Below, piece by piece: positions 52,291 to 60,921 of a stretch of 64,000 bases of DNA (the first letter of the stretch is position 1; each line of letters opens with the position of its first letter). A program made the position numbers and the translations under genes. Origin of the DNA: Alkalilimnicola sp. S0819 (GTDB lineage: Bacteria; Pseudomonadota; Gammaproteobacteria; Nitrococcales; WHIW01); assembly GCF_009295635.1 (NCBI RefSeq), contig NZ_WHIW01000004.1, positions 1 to 64,000 on the forward strand, in the 5' to 3' direction. Under the pieces are notes generated by a model, which worked only from the letters and a program-made list of their open reading frames with translations, searched no databases and was not told where the DNA came from.

Positions 52291-52358
52291 GATCGCGGCC
52301 AGGAGCCGCTCCTACAGTGCGCTCGCCTGGGTGTAGGAGCGGCTCATGGCCGCGAATC
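52291..52358. repeat. REP-like inverted pair
   Basis: GATCGCGGCCAGGAGCCGCT continuing to CCTACA (52291-52316) faces TGTAGGAGCGGCTCATGGCC continuing to GCGAATC (52332-52358). Located upstream of the flagellin promoter. Confidence 0.8.
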
Positions 52359-52394
52359 TTTAGGTTTTTCACGCTTTGGCTGGTCATCCGCGCA

Positions 52395-52507
52395 GCCCGG
52401 ATGGAGCCGAAGGCGGGGATCCGGGATCTTGCTGCCACCAGTCATTGTTCAGGTCATCGTCGTCGACGGTAAGAGATCCTCGATTCCGCTTCGCTGCATC
52501 GCGGCTA
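52395..52507. repeat. Dispersed repeat, family C copy 3
   Basis: Begins with GCCCGGATGGAGCCGAAGGC and ATCCGGGAT (52395-52427), an inverted repeat shared with 32953-32986. It ends with CCTCGATTCCGCTTCGCTGC plus ATCGCGGCTA (to 52507), shared with 33011-33048 and 26770-26806. Confidence 0.65.
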
Positions 52508-52556
52508 AGCGGAGCCTGGCCTCTCACCCCCTTCCGGCGCGACGCGCGGGAGGGGA

Positions 52557-52580
52557 CGCGGCCCTGAGCCGCCCCTACAG
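52557..52580. repeat. REP-like element forming the higA stop codon
   Basis: CGCGGCCCTGAGCCGCCCCT plus ACAG; read on the minus strand, its CTGTAGGGGCGG supplies the TAG stop of higA (52575-52577). Confidence 0.7.
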
Positions 52581-52943
52581 GGGCGCGCCCTGCCGGGATC
52601 TTGGCGCCACTTCGTTGCGAATCCGTTCCAGGCTCTGCTGGCGTGCAAGCCGCAACTCGTAATCCTTCTGCAGATTCAACCAGGTCTCGGCCTCGCCGCC
52701 GAAGTAGCACGCAAGGCGCAAGGCGGTGTCGGCGCTGATGGCACGCTGTTCGTTGACGATGGTGCTTATGCGGTTGGGCGGGACTTGCAGTGCACGGGCC
52801 AGGGCATTGGCGCTCAGACCCAGCGGAAGCATGTATTCCTCTCGCAGGATCTCGCCCGGATGTATGGGTGCGAGCAAGGCCGCTCCAGGGCTGGTCAGGT
52901 CCGAGAAATCCTGTCTCTCCAATTCTTCACGTTTAATGCTCAT
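52575..52943 (-). CDS. higA: HigA family antitoxin
   Basis: 122-residue XRE-type antitoxin. The helix-turn-helix lies around LGLSANALARALQVPPNRIS, preceded by the HigA signature IHPGEILREEYM. The C-terminal dimerisation part includes DTALRLACYFGGEAETWLNL. Follows higB by 11 bases, the usual toxin-first order of HigBA. It would bind the palindrome near the higB start and repress the operon. Confidence 0.94.
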   Translation of the reverse strand: MSIKREELERQDFSDLTSPGAALLAPIHPGEILREEYMLPLGLSANALARALQVPPNRISTIVNEQRAISADTALRLACYFGGEAETWLNLQKDYELRLARQQSLERIRNEVAPRSRQGAPL

Positions 52944-52954
52944 CTGCGTCTACC

Positions 52955-53236
52955 TCAGTGGTAATCCACTATCTCCACATCCCATGCATGACCGTCTTCG
53001 AAACGGAAGCACAGTCGCCATTGGCGGTTGATGCGAATGCTCCACTGCCCCTGCCGGTCAGCATGCAGGCTTTCCAGTCTGTTGCCGGGCGGGATCAACA
53101 GGTCTTCCACCACACGGGCCTGATCCAGCAGGAGAAGCTTGCGCCGGGCGGCCTTGCGCAGATCCGGCGGGAAACGCCTGACGGCTTCGTCCCGGAACAA
53201 GGCAGCGGTTTCGCGGTTGCGGAAGGAACGGATCAT
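52955..53236 (-). CDS. higB: HigB family toxin (RelE/ParE fold)
   Basis: 93-residue putative ribosome-dependent mRNA endonuclease. Matches HigB through MIRSFRNRETAALF, the PGNRLESLHADRQGQWSIRI segment, and QWRLCFRFEDG ending DVEIVDYH. Intact, with the antitoxin gene directly behind. Its location between fliC and flgL interrupts an otherwise purely flagellar series. Confidence 0.94.
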   Translation of the reverse strand: MIRSFRNRETAALFRDEAVRRFPPDLRKAARRKLLLLDQARVVEDLLIPPGNRLESLHADRQGQWSIRINRQWRLCFRFEDGHAWDVEIVDYH

Positions 53237-53253
53237 CGAGGGCGAAGACCGTT

Positions 53254-53271
53254 ATGCGTTACGTACCGCAT
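53254..53271. promoter_or_regulatory. Palindromic operator candidate of higBA
   Basis: ATGCGTTACGTACCGCAT is an 18-bp palindrome with one mismatched pair, 18 bases upstream of the higB ATG. A possible promoter on the minus strand, TTGTGT-18-TATCGT, lies just upstream (about 53272-53303) and partly abuts it. HigA autorepression is the natural reading. Confidence 0.55.
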
Positions 53272-53315
53272 ACGATACTTTGATTGCCACGAGAAACACA
53301 AGGTCGCGCCGAAAC

Positions 53316-53384
53316 TGTAGGAGCGGCTTTTAGCCGCAATGTATTTCTCGGGGAAGGGAATCGCGGCTAAAAGCCGCTCCTACA
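53316..53384. repeat. REP-like inverted pair forming the flgL stop codon
   Basis: TGTAGGAGCGGCTTTTAGCC continuing to GCA (53316-53338) and TCGCGGCTAAAAGCCGCTCC continuing to TACA (53361-53384). The second copy overlaps flgL: its CTGTAG on the minus strand is the last sense codon and stop. Confidence 0.85.
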
Positions 53385-54849
53385 GGTAATTGAACAGGGT
53401 CAGCCCCTGGATCTTCACGTAACTCTGCTGTGCGGCCTGCAGGCCGGTGAGCTGCAGGGTCATCTGGCTGACCGCCTCGGCGATGTCCAGATCCCGGGTT
53501 TCCGAGCGGCTGCGCTCCAGTTCCAGCACCGCCGCGCCGTTGGCGTCCCGCTCGCGCTCCAGGGCGCTCAGGCGACTGCCGTTCTCGGCGCGCACCTGCA
53601 GCAGGCGCTCCATGACCTGGTCCAGCTCGTTCAGGCCGCGGTTGCTGAGATTCTGAAAGGCCGCCTCGTTGCTGCCGGTGCCGCCGAATTCGAAGGCCTT
53701 CGCCAGGTCCTCCACCACCTTGAACAGGGATTTATCGTTGCTGGGCTCGATGGTGAAGCGATCACCGGGCGCGGGCTCACCCTCCAGGGTAAGGCTCAGC
53801 CCGTTCACCTCGATGCGCGCCCCCGCCTCATAAAGCGCGGGCGGGTCGGGCTGGAAGGCGCCGCCGTCGCGGCTGACGCTGTAGGTGGTATTGCCCTGCG
53901 CGTCCTCGCCCATCTGCACGGTGTAGCGGGAATCCCCCTCCACCCGCGCCTCGCCCAGGATGCCGGTGCCCGTGTTGCGCGCGGCGGGGGTGCTGATGGT
54001 GAAGCTGTCGGTGTCGATGGCATCGCGCACATCGAAGCTGTAGCCGTTGACCTCGATGGGGGTGCCGCTCACATAGGGCTGGGGGGCGCTGGTGTTGCCG
54101 CCGTAGGTGACGGTGTATTCCAGGGTGCCGGCGTTGTCCACCACATCGATCTGGTAGTCCCCCTCCCGGGAGGCGGCGTACTGCGGGTCGGTAACCGCCA
54201 CACCGGCCACACGCGCCGTGGAGGCGGCGGCCAGGGTGGCGCTGGACGCGAAGCGCCCGGCATCGGCGGTGACGGTGTGGCCGTCGCCGGCGGCGATGCT
54301 CATGAACACTTCCTCGCCGCTGTGGTTGGAGGCCACCTGGCGCGACGGGCCCACCTGGATCATGCGCTGCTCGGCATCACCCTGGTAGCGCACGCCCTCG
54401 CCTACCCGCACGAAGGGGCGGTCCTTGCTGGCGGTGCCGGCGAACAGATACTCGCCGTTGCCATCGGAGCTGTTGGCCAATTCCACCAGGTGCCCCAGCA
54501 GCTCCCGGGTTTCCGAGGCGGCGAAGCCCCGGGTGGTGCCGTCCTGGCTGCCGTTCTTGGCCTGCACGGTAAGCTCCCGCAGCCGCTGCAGGGCATCGTT
54601 GACCGATTCCAGGGTCGCCTCTTCCATGCGCAGGCGGTGCTCGCCACGCTCCGCATTGGTGCTGTAGCGCTGGATGGTCTCGATCGACTTGGTCAGGTCC
54701 AGCGAGCGGGCCGCACCGGCCGGGTCGTCGGAGGGCGCGAGGATGCGCCGCCCGGTGGGCAGCTGCTCCTGGGTGCGCGCGAGCTTCGCCTGCTGCTGCA
54801 GGATGGTGAAGATGCTCTGCTGCTGGTACTGATTGGTGGAAACGCGCAT
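53380..54849 (-). CDS. flgL: Flagellar hook-filament junction protein FlgL
   Basis: 489 residues; flagellin-like ends MRVSTNQYQQQSIFTILQQQ and DIAEAVSQMTLQLTGLQAAQ flank a variable middle. Longer than the roughly 320-420 of common FlgL. The stop codon TAG belongs to a REP element, so the native C-terminus may once have differed by a residue or more. Follows flgK by 5 bases. Confidence 0.95.
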   Translation of the reverse strand: MRVSTNQYQQQSIFTILQQQAKLARTQEQLPTGRRILAPSDDPAGAARSLDLTKSIETIQRYSTNAERGEHRLRMEEATLESVNDALQRLRELTVQAKNGSQDGTTRGFAASETRELLGHLVELANSSDGNGEYLFAGTASKDRPFVRVGEGVRYQGDAEQRMIQVGPSRQVASNHSGEEVFMSIAAGDGHTVTADAGRFASSATLAAASTARVAGVAVTDPQYAASREGDYQIDVVDNAGTLEYTVTYGGNTSAPQPYVSGTPIEVNGYSFDVRDAIDTDSFTISTPAARNTGTGILGEARVEGDSRYTVQMGEDAQGNTTYSVSRDGGAFQPDPPALYEAGARIEVNGLSLTLEGEPAPGDRFTIEPSNDKSLFKVVEDLAKAFEFGGTGSNEAAFQNLSNRGLNELDQVMERLLQVRAENGSRLSALERERDANGAAVLELERSRSETRDLDIAEAVSQMTLQLTGLQAAQQSYVKIQGLTLFNYL

Positions 54850-54854
54850 GGCTG

Positions 54855-56963
54855 TTACCTCTGCACCGCCTGCAACAGGCTCTGGAAGGTGCTGTTGGCG
54901 ACGGTGATGGTCTGGGCGGCGGCCTGGAAGTATTGCTGGAAGCGCATCAGATTGGCGGCCTCCTCTTCCAGATTGACGCCGGCATAGCTTTCACGCCGTT
55001 CGATGGCCTGGTTGAGCATGAGCTCCTGGGCATCACGCCCGGTCTGGGCCTTGAGGGTCTTGGTGCCCACTTCGCCCACCATGGCGCTGTAGTCCTGCTG
55101 CAAAGTGGCGGTGCCGTTGTCCATGAAGGCGCGCTCCTGGATCGCGCCCAGGGCGAGAATATTGCTGTTGTCGCCCGGCCCCGGGGGCTTGAGCGCGAAG
55201 CCGTCACCGGTCAGCGGCTGACCGCTCAGCTCGAAGCTGAGCCCGCCGGTGTCCGCCAGGGTGGGACCGGCCGGCGCCGGGTTGGCCGGCATGGGCTGGT
55301 AGCTGGTGTCGTCCACGGTGAGCGGCGCGCTGCCATCGTATTGGATGTAACCGTCCAGGCCCGCGCCGGACACCGCGTAGCCGGCCACCGGGGCGGCGGG
55401 CAGGGTGCCGCCGGGCCAGTCGGCGCCGTTGCCGTAGACATCGCGCAGGTCGGCGTAATACGAAAGCTCCACGGCCTCGTCCAGGGGCGTGGTGAGAGTC
55501 GGCATCTGGATAGCGGTGAGCGCGCCGGTGCCCTGGTTGTTGCCGTCTTCGGTGTTGGCGTTCTGCAGCGCCTGGCTGGGCACGGCGGCGGCCACGGCCA
55601 GTTCCGAAGCGCGGCTGATGTTCATGCCCATGCTGGCCGCGGCGGTGGCGGTGGGGCGGATCAGCCAGGAATCACCGTCCACCGCATCGCCGGTGGCGGT
55701 GCCCACATCGATCATGGCGCGGGTATCGATCGTCAGGCCCTGAAAGCTCACCAGCCCCGTGTCATTGGGCACGGCCGCGCTGGTGGAGTCATAGGCGGCG
55801 AAGGTCTCGCTCGCGCCGCTGCGCAGATTGCTCAATGTCCAGCTGGCCGCCCCCGCATCGAAGCGCAGCTGGTAGTCGTCGCCGGTGAGGCCGGCGGCGC
55901 TGAGCGCCACATCGGGGGCGGTGGTGCCGCCGTTGGGGGTGCCGCCGCCGCGGGCCAGCACCAGGGGCGAGACGGGCTCGAAGAAGTCGTCGCCGAAGGT
56001 GGGCACGCCGTCGGCGAAATGCACGCCTTGCCGGTGCTGGGCATTGACCGCCTCGCTCAGCCCCACCGCCAGCCGGCCGAGGTCGTTGCGCGCGGGGTCG
56101 AGCACCTGCTCGCGAAATTCCAGGATGCCGCCCAGGCTGCCGCCGGTGATCAGGTCGGTCACCTCCCGCGCGCCCTGAGCGCTTACCAGGGAGATCTCGG
56201 ACTGATAGGCCTGGTATTCATTGCGGCTGACCTGGATCTCCCGGGCGGAGCTGGCGCTGACCAGCGCCTGGCCGCGGCCGATGAAGATGTTGTAGCGGCC
56301 GTCGTCCTGCTCGGTGACGCTGATATCGATCCGCTCGGCGAGCTGGCGCACCATCGCGTCTCGCTGGTCCAGAAGGTCATTGGGCGGCTGGCCGGTGCGC
56401 CCGCGCGCTTCCATGATCTCCTGGTTGAGGGTGGCGATGTCCTGGGCGAACTGGTTGACCTCTTCCACCTGCACGGAAAGCCGCCGCTCCACGTCGGCGC
56501 TGAGCTCGGCGAAGCGCTCGTCCATGAAGCGGAAACGGGTAGCCAGGCTCTCGCCCTCGTTCAGCACCAGCTGCCGGGCGGTGGGCGAGGTGGGATCGGC
56601 GGCGGCGTCCTGCACGGCGTTGAAGAAGGCCTGCATGGCCGGCTGCAGGCCGGCCGCCTCGTCGGCGAGCAGGTTGTCCACGGTGCCCGACAGCTCCGCC
56701 AGGGCGTCCAGCCGGGCGTGTTCCGTGGTGTTGCTGCGCAGGGATTGCTCGCGGCTCAGATCGAACAGCCGCGAGACGGTGTCCACGTCCACGCCGGTGC
56801 CGATGAAGCCGCTGCCCAGGGCCTCCGGGGTGCGGGTGCTGTATTCCACCCGCTGGCGGCTGTAGCCCTCGGTGTTGACGTTGGCGATATTGTGGGACGT
56901 GGTCGCCAGCGCCCGCTGGGCGGCGATCATCGCCGAAACACTGGTACCTAGCAGATTCGCCAT
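54855..56963 (-). CDS. flgK: Flagellar hook-associated protein FlgK
   Basis: 702 residues. N-terminal MANLLGTSVSAMIAAQRALA with the SHNIANVNTEGYSRQRVEY rod/hook signature, and a C-terminal helix VNLEEEAANLMRFQQYFQAA plus AQTITVANSTFQSLL. The middle is expanded relative to the 550 residues of enteric FlgK. A weak sigma28 promoter precedes it. Confidence 0.96.
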   Translation of the reverse strand: MANLLGTSVSAMIAAQRALATTSHNIANVNTEGYSRQRVEYSTRTPEALGSGFIGTGVDVDTVSRLFDLSREQSLRSNTTEHARLDALAELSGTVDNLLADEAAGLQPAMQAFFNAVQDAAADPTSPTARQLVLNEGESLATRFRFMDERFAELSADVERRLSVQVEEVNQFAQDIATLNQEIMEARGRTGQPPNDLLDQRDAMVRQLAERIDISVTEQDDGRYNIFIGRGQALVSASSAREIQVSRNEYQAYQSEISLVSAQGAREVTDLITGGSLGGILEFREQVLDPARNDLGRLAVGLSEAVNAQHRQGVHFADGVPTFGDDFFEPVSPLVLARGGGTPNGGTTAPDVALSAAGLTGDDYQLRFDAGAASWTLSNLRSGASETFAAYDSTSAAVPNDTGLVSFQGLTIDTRAMIDVGTATGDAVDGDSWLIRPTATAAASMGMNISRASELAVAAAVPSQALQNANTEDGNNQGTGALTAIQMPTLTTPLDEAVELSYYADLRDVYGNGADWPGGTLPAAPVAGYAVSGAGLDGYIQYDGSAPLTVDDTSYQPMPANPAPAGPTLADTGGLSFELSGQPLTGDGFALKPPGPGDNSNILALGAIQERAFMDNGTATLQQDYSAMVGEVGTKTLKAQTGRDAQELMLNQAIERRESYAGVNLEEEAANLMRFQQYFQAAAQTITVANSTFQSLLQAVQR

Positions 56964-56988
56964 GTTCTCTACCCCACCCTCTTATGCT

Positions 56989-57015
56989 CTATCGGCCCCG
57001 TGGCCGATAACTTGA
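56989..57015 (-). promoter_or_regulatory. Candidate sigma28 promoter for flgKL
   Basis: TCAA (57015-57012) and GCCGATAG (56996-56989) on the minus strand are 15 bases apart, each one base off consensus. The -10 lies within an 8-bp perfect hairpin (56990-56997 with 57002-57009), which may only be a small terminator after flgJ. Confidence 0.45.
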
Positions 57016-57023
57016 ACCCTGTT

Positions 57024-58025
57024 TCAATCGGCATCGGCCAGCAGCTCGCTGCCCATGATGCGCTTGATCTTCTCGGCATAGGCCGGGTCGGTGGCGTAGC
57101 CGGCCTGCTGCAGCCCCTCGGCGTAGGCCTCGGGCTGCTCGCCGAGCTGCAGCACCTGGGCATAGCGCGGGTGGCTGCGCAGGAAATCCGCATAGTCGGC
57201 GATGGAGTGCTCCACCGATTCGTAGGCCCGAAAGGCGGCCTGCTCGCGCCGGGCGATGCCGTCGCGGTATTCCAGCGTGGGCACCCGCACCGTGTCGCCG
57301 CTCCAGTCCCGGTGGGCCTTGATGCCGAACAGATTATGGCTGCTGCTGCCATCGGCCTTGCGGATCACGTGCTGGCCCCAGCCGGTCTCCAGCGCCGCCT
57401 GGGCTACCACCGCCTTCACCGGCAGCCCCACGCTTTGCGCCACCTGGCGGGCGGCGGGCAGCACCGCCTGGACGAACTCCCGGGCATTGCTCCACAAGGC
57501 TTTGCCGGCCGGTGCCGCCGACGGCGCTGCCGCGGCGCGCGGCGGCGCGGTGGCGGCCGGGCCTTGCCCCTCGGCTTGCGCCGCGATGCCGCCGTCGGCA
57601 AGCGGCGCGCCTGGCGTGGAAGCCGCCGCAGCGCGGGCGGCGCTCGGGCGCATGGCCGTGGGCTGGCGGGCATAGCCTTCCAGCGAGGTATTCAGGGCCG
57701 GCTTCGCGCTCTCCGCGTCCAAGCCGGCGTTCTGCAGCAATTGCCGCTCGATCTGCGCGGCCAGGCCCATGCCCCGGCCCTGGCCGATCTGCATGGCGAT
57801 CTGCTGGTCGAACATGTCCCGGTACTGTTTGCCGCCCTGCCCCAGGCCGTCATCGCCGAAGCTCGCCGCGCGCATGCTCTTCAGCATGGTGCGCACGAAC
57901 AGCCCCTCGAACTGCTTCGCCACCTCCCGCGCCGATTCCGGCGTGGGGTTCCGGGTATCCAGGCGCAGCTTGCTCAGGGCCTGGGTGTCGAAGATATTGG
58001 CCTGACCGGCGATGTAGCCACTCAT
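57024..58025 (-). CDS. flgJ: Flagellar rod assembly protein / peptidoglycan hydrolase FlgJ
   Basis: 333 residues with two domains. The N-terminal rod-capping part (about 1-100, EVAKQFEGLFVRTMLKSMRA) is joined by an Ala/Pro-rich linker to a C-terminal glucosaminidase domain (about 180-330) with the catalytic-Glu motif AALETGWGQHVI. It opens the cell wall for the growing rod. The dual-domain form is typical of beta- and gammaproteobacteria. Confidence 0.96.
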   Translation of the reverse strand: MSGYIAGQANIFDTQALSKLRLDTRNPTPESAREVAKQFEGLFVRTMLKSMRAASFGDDGLGQGGKQYRDMFDQQIAMQIGQGRGMGLAAQIERQLLQNAGLDAESAKPALNTSLEGYARQPTAMRPSAARAAAASTPGAPLADGGIAAQAEGQGPAATAPPRAAAAPSAAPAGKALWSNAREFVQAVLPAARQVAQSVGLPVKAVVAQAALETGWGQHVIRKADGSSSHNLFGIKAHRDWSGDTVRVPTLEYRDGIARREQAAFRAYESVEHSIADYADFLRSHPRYAQVLQLGEQPEAYAEGLQQAGYATDPAYAEKIKRIMGSELLADAD

Positions 58026-58051
58026 GGCAGAAGCTCCCGGCGGGAAGATTC

Positions 58052-58156
58052 ACCACAGGGGCACAGCGACGCACAGAGCTGGGAAGGTGATTTTCTTACC
58101 ATCATGATCTTGCCTTTCCGCTGTGAAACCCTGTGTTCTCTGTGCCTCTGTGGTTA
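58052..58156. repeat. Family D repeat, two facing arms
   Basis: Starts CCACAGGGGCACAGCGACGC and ends with GTTCTCTGTGCCTCTGTGGT, which face each other between flgJ and flgI. A related single arm occurs at 60841. Such CCACAGAGGCACAGAG-type sequences are frequent between genes in gammaproteobacteria. Confidence 0.6.
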
Positions 58157-58165
58157 AACACGACC

Positions 58166-59266
58166 TCAGATGACGATCAGCTCGGCCTGCAGCGCGCCCG
58201 CGCGTTTCAGGGCCTCGAGGATGGCCACCAGATCCCCCGGCGCGGCGCCGACGCGGTTCACCGCATCGACGATCTCCTGCAGCTCGGTGCCGGGGCCGAA
58301 CAGGAACATGGGGTTGGTCTCTTCCTCCACGGCGATGCCGGTGTCCGGGGTGACCACGGTGTCGCCGCCGGCGAACGGGTTCGGCTGATCGACGTTGAAG
58401 TCTTCGCTGATGGTCACGGTGAGGCTGCCGTGAGTGACGGCGGCGGCGCGCACCCGCACCTGGTTGCCGATGACCACGGTGCCGGTGCGGGCGTTGACGA
58501 TAACCCTGGCCGGCGCCTCGCCGGGGGTGAACTCCAGGTTCTCCACGAAGGAGATGAAGCTCACCCGCTGATCGGTGTCCGCCGGGGACTGCACGGCCAC
58601 CGACACCGCATCCAGCGCCCGGGCGCTGCCGGGGCCCAGGGTTTCGTTGATGACTTCGGCCATGCGCTTGGCGGTGGTGAAATCCGGGTTGTGCAGGTTG
58701 AGCACCAGCGGCCCACCCTGGTCGAAGGGGTTGTTCACCTCCCGCTCCACGGTGGCGCCGCTGGGGATGGTGCCGCTGGAGGGGGTGTTCACCGAGATGC
58801 GCGAACCGTCGGCGCCGGAGACCCCGAAGCCGGAGACCACCACGCCGCCCTGGGCGATGGCGTAGATCTGGCCGTCGGCACCTTTCAGCGGCGTCATCAC
58901 CAGGGTGCCGCCGCGCAGGCTGTCGGCATTGGCCAGGGAGGAGACGTTCACGTCCAGCCCCTGGCCGGGTTTGGCGAAGGGCGGCAGATCGGCGGTCACC
59001 ATCACGGCGGCCACGTTGTTGAGCTGCATATTGGTGTTCGGCGGCAGGGTCACGCCCTGGGCGGCGAGCATGCTGCGGATGGACTGCACGGTGAAGCGCG
59101 CCTGGCTGGTCTGGTCGCCGGTGCCGTCCAGGCCCACCACCAGGCCGTAGCCCACCAACTGGTTCTTGCGCACCCCGGCCACCGAGGCCAGGTCCTTGAT
59201 GCGCTCGGCCTGGGCCAGGTTCAGCAGGGCCAGGGAGAGTGTGATGACCGCAAGCAGACGCTTCAT
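58166..59266 (-). CDS. flgI: Flagellar P-ring protein FlgI
   Basis: Periplasmic ring protein, 366 residues from the ATG at 59266, which has GAGGAG seven bases upstream. Signal peptide [20 protein letters not shown], then the mature start [20 protein letters not shown] and [11 protein letters not shown]. The longer reading to 59290 adds eight residues before the signal peptide. Confidence 0.96.
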   Translation of the reverse strand: MKRLLAVITLSLALLNLAQAERIKDLASVAGVRKNQLVGYGLVVGLDGTGDQTSQARFTVQSIRSMLAAQGVTLPPNTNMQLNNVAAVMVTADLPPFAKPGQGLDVNVSSLANADSLRGGTLVMTPLKGADGQIYAIAQGGVVVSGFGVSGADGSRISVNTPSSGTIPSGATVEREVNNPFDQGGPLVLNLHNPDFTTAKRMAEVINETLGPGSARALDAVSVAVQSPADTDQRVSFISFVENLEFTPGEAPARVIVNARTGTVVIGNQVRVRAAAVTHGSLTVTISEDFNVDQPNPFAGGDTVVTPDTGIAVEEETNPMFLFGPGTELQEIVDAVNRVGAAPGDLVAILEALKRAGALQAELIVI

Positions 59267-59277
59267 GGCGGATCTCC

Positions 59278-59943
59278 TCAGAAGGGCCACAGGCCGCTGT
59301 TGAACACCCGCGCGATCCAGCCCATGGTGTTGGCGTCGGCGAGCGCACCGTTGCCGGTGTAGCCGATGCGGGCGTTGGCCACGCGGGTGGATGACACGGT
59401 GTTGTCCGGGTTGACGTCATCGGGGCGGATGATGCCGCTCACGGTGATGTACTCGTCGCCCTGGTTGAGGGTCAGCTTCTTCTGGCCCTCGATGATCAGA
59501 TTGCCGTTGGCCATGACGTCGGTGACGATGGCGGTGAGGTTGCCGGAGAGCGCGTTGCTCTGATCGGCGCTGCCACTGCCGCCAAAATTCCGCCCCGCCT
59601 CCACATTGGCGGACAGCGGGTTGCCGTTCACCGTCATCGCCCGGCCGAACACTTCCGGCACGCCCAGACCGATGCTCTGATCCTTGGCCACGGTGGTGCT
59701 GGAGTCCTTGCTGGCGTCGGTGGACTCTTCCAGCACCACGGTGATGATGTCGCCCACCCGGCGCGCGGTGCGGTCCTCGAACAGGCGCACACCGCGCCCC
59801 GCCTGGAAGATGGAGCCATTGTTGGCCCGGGGCGGCTCGCGCAGCTCGGGCTGGGGCAGCGGCTCCGGGGGCTGCTGGGGGACGCTGGCGCAACCGGCCA
59901 GCAGGGCCAGGGCGAGCATGGGAATGAGCTTGACGGCGTTCAT
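59278..59943 (-). CDS. flgH: Flagellar L-ring lipoprotein FlgH
   Basis: Outer-membrane ring lipoprotein, 221 residues. Lipobox LLAGC puts the lipidated Cys at 18. Conserved segments are [33 protein letters not shown] and [18 protein letters not shown]. Confidence 0.97.
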   Translation of the reverse strand: MNAVKLIPMLALALLAGCASVPQQPPEPLPQPELREPPRANNGSIFQAGRGVRLFEDRTARRVGDIITVVLEESTDASKDSSTTVAKDQSIGLGVPEVFGRAMTVNGNPLSANVEAGRNFGGSGSADQSNALSGNLTAIVTDVMANGNLIIEGQKKLTLNQGDEYITVSGIIRPDDVNPDNTVSSTRVANARIGYTGNGALADANTMGWIARVFNSGLWPF

Positions 59944-59957
59944 GGTCCGGCCTCGGC

Positions 59958-60743
59958 TTAGAGGTTATTGGTGATGAACTGCAACATCTGGTCCGTGGTG
60001 GACACGGCCTTGGTGTTGGTCTCGAAACCGCGCTGGGTCTCGATCATGTTCACCAGTTCCTCGGCGATGTTCACGTTGGACGATTCCAGCATGCCCTGCT
60101 GCACGCTGCCGATGCCGTTCAACCCCGGCGCGCCGACCTGGGCCGGGCCACTGCCGGCGGTCTCCACATAGAGGTTGCCGCCCACGGCCTGCAGGCCGGC
60201 GGGGTTGATGAAGTCGGCGAGCTGAATGTTCCCCACCTGCACCGGCTGGGCCTGGCCCTGCACGGTGGCGCTGACGGTGCCGTCCTGCCCGATGCTGATG
60301 CTCTGGGTGTTGGCCGGCACATTGATGGCCGGCTCCAGGCGCAGGCCACCGGCGGTGACCACCTCGCCCTGGTCGTTGATCTGGAAGGAGCCGTCGCGGG
60401 TGTAGGCCACACTGCCGCCGGGCTGGGCGATCTGGAAAAAGCCCCGACCGTCCACGGCCAGATCCAGCGAGTTGCCGGTCTGCATCAGGTTGCCCTGGGT
60501 GTGCATCTTCTCGGTGGCCACCACCCGCACGCCGGTGCCCAGGTTCAGCCCCGAGGGCAGACGCGAATCCTGGGTGGCCTGGCCACCCGCCTGACGCACG
60601 GTCTGATAGACCAGGTCCTCGAACTTCGCCCGGTCCTTCTTGAAACCGGTGGTATTGACGTTGGCCAGGTTGTTGGACACCACCGACATGCGCGTCTGCT
60701 GGGCGTCCAGGCCGGTCTTCGCGACCCAAAGTGCCGGGTTCAT
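59958..60743 (-). CDS. flgG: Flagellar distal rod protein FlgG
   Basis: 261 residues, the standard FlgG length. [39 protein letters not shown] and C-terminal [20 protein letters not shown] identify it. The 178-base gap to flgF contains the family D arm. Confidence 0.97.
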   Translation of the reverse strand: MNPALWVAKTGLDAQQTRMSVVSNNLANVNTTGFKKDRAKFEDLVYQTVRQAGGQATQDSRLPSGLNLGTGVRVVATEKMHTQGNLMQTGNSLDLAVDGRGFFQIAQPGGSVAYTRDGSFQINDQGEVVTAGGLRLEPAINVPANTQSISIGQDGTVSATVQGQAQPVQVGNIQLADFINPAGLQAVGGNLYVETAGSGPAQVGAPGLNGIGSVQQGMLESSNVNIAEELVNMIETQRGFETNTKAVSTTDQMLQFITNNL

Positions 60744-60840
60744 GGCATCACCTCTTTGCTTGATTGCCTGTGAGTTTCATCATGCAGTTAACGTGCCAGC
60801 CAGCTCACAACCCCTGCAGGAGGGGGATTTTCAGGGGGGG

Positions 60841-60870
60841 TTAACCGCAGAGGCGCAGAGGACGCAGAGT
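60841..60870. repeat. Family D repeat, single arm
   Basis: TTAACCGCAGAGGCGCAGAG followed by GACGCAGAGT, upstream of flgG; related to both arms at 58052-58156. Confidence 0.6.
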
Positions 60871-60921
60871 CACGCGGAGGAAAGACAGTTTAAAATCTAT
60901 TCTCTGCGATCAAACACTCCC

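Noticed and set aside
57769-58005. Plus-strand ORF within flgJ
   Set aside because: Antisense shadow of a fully assigned gene.
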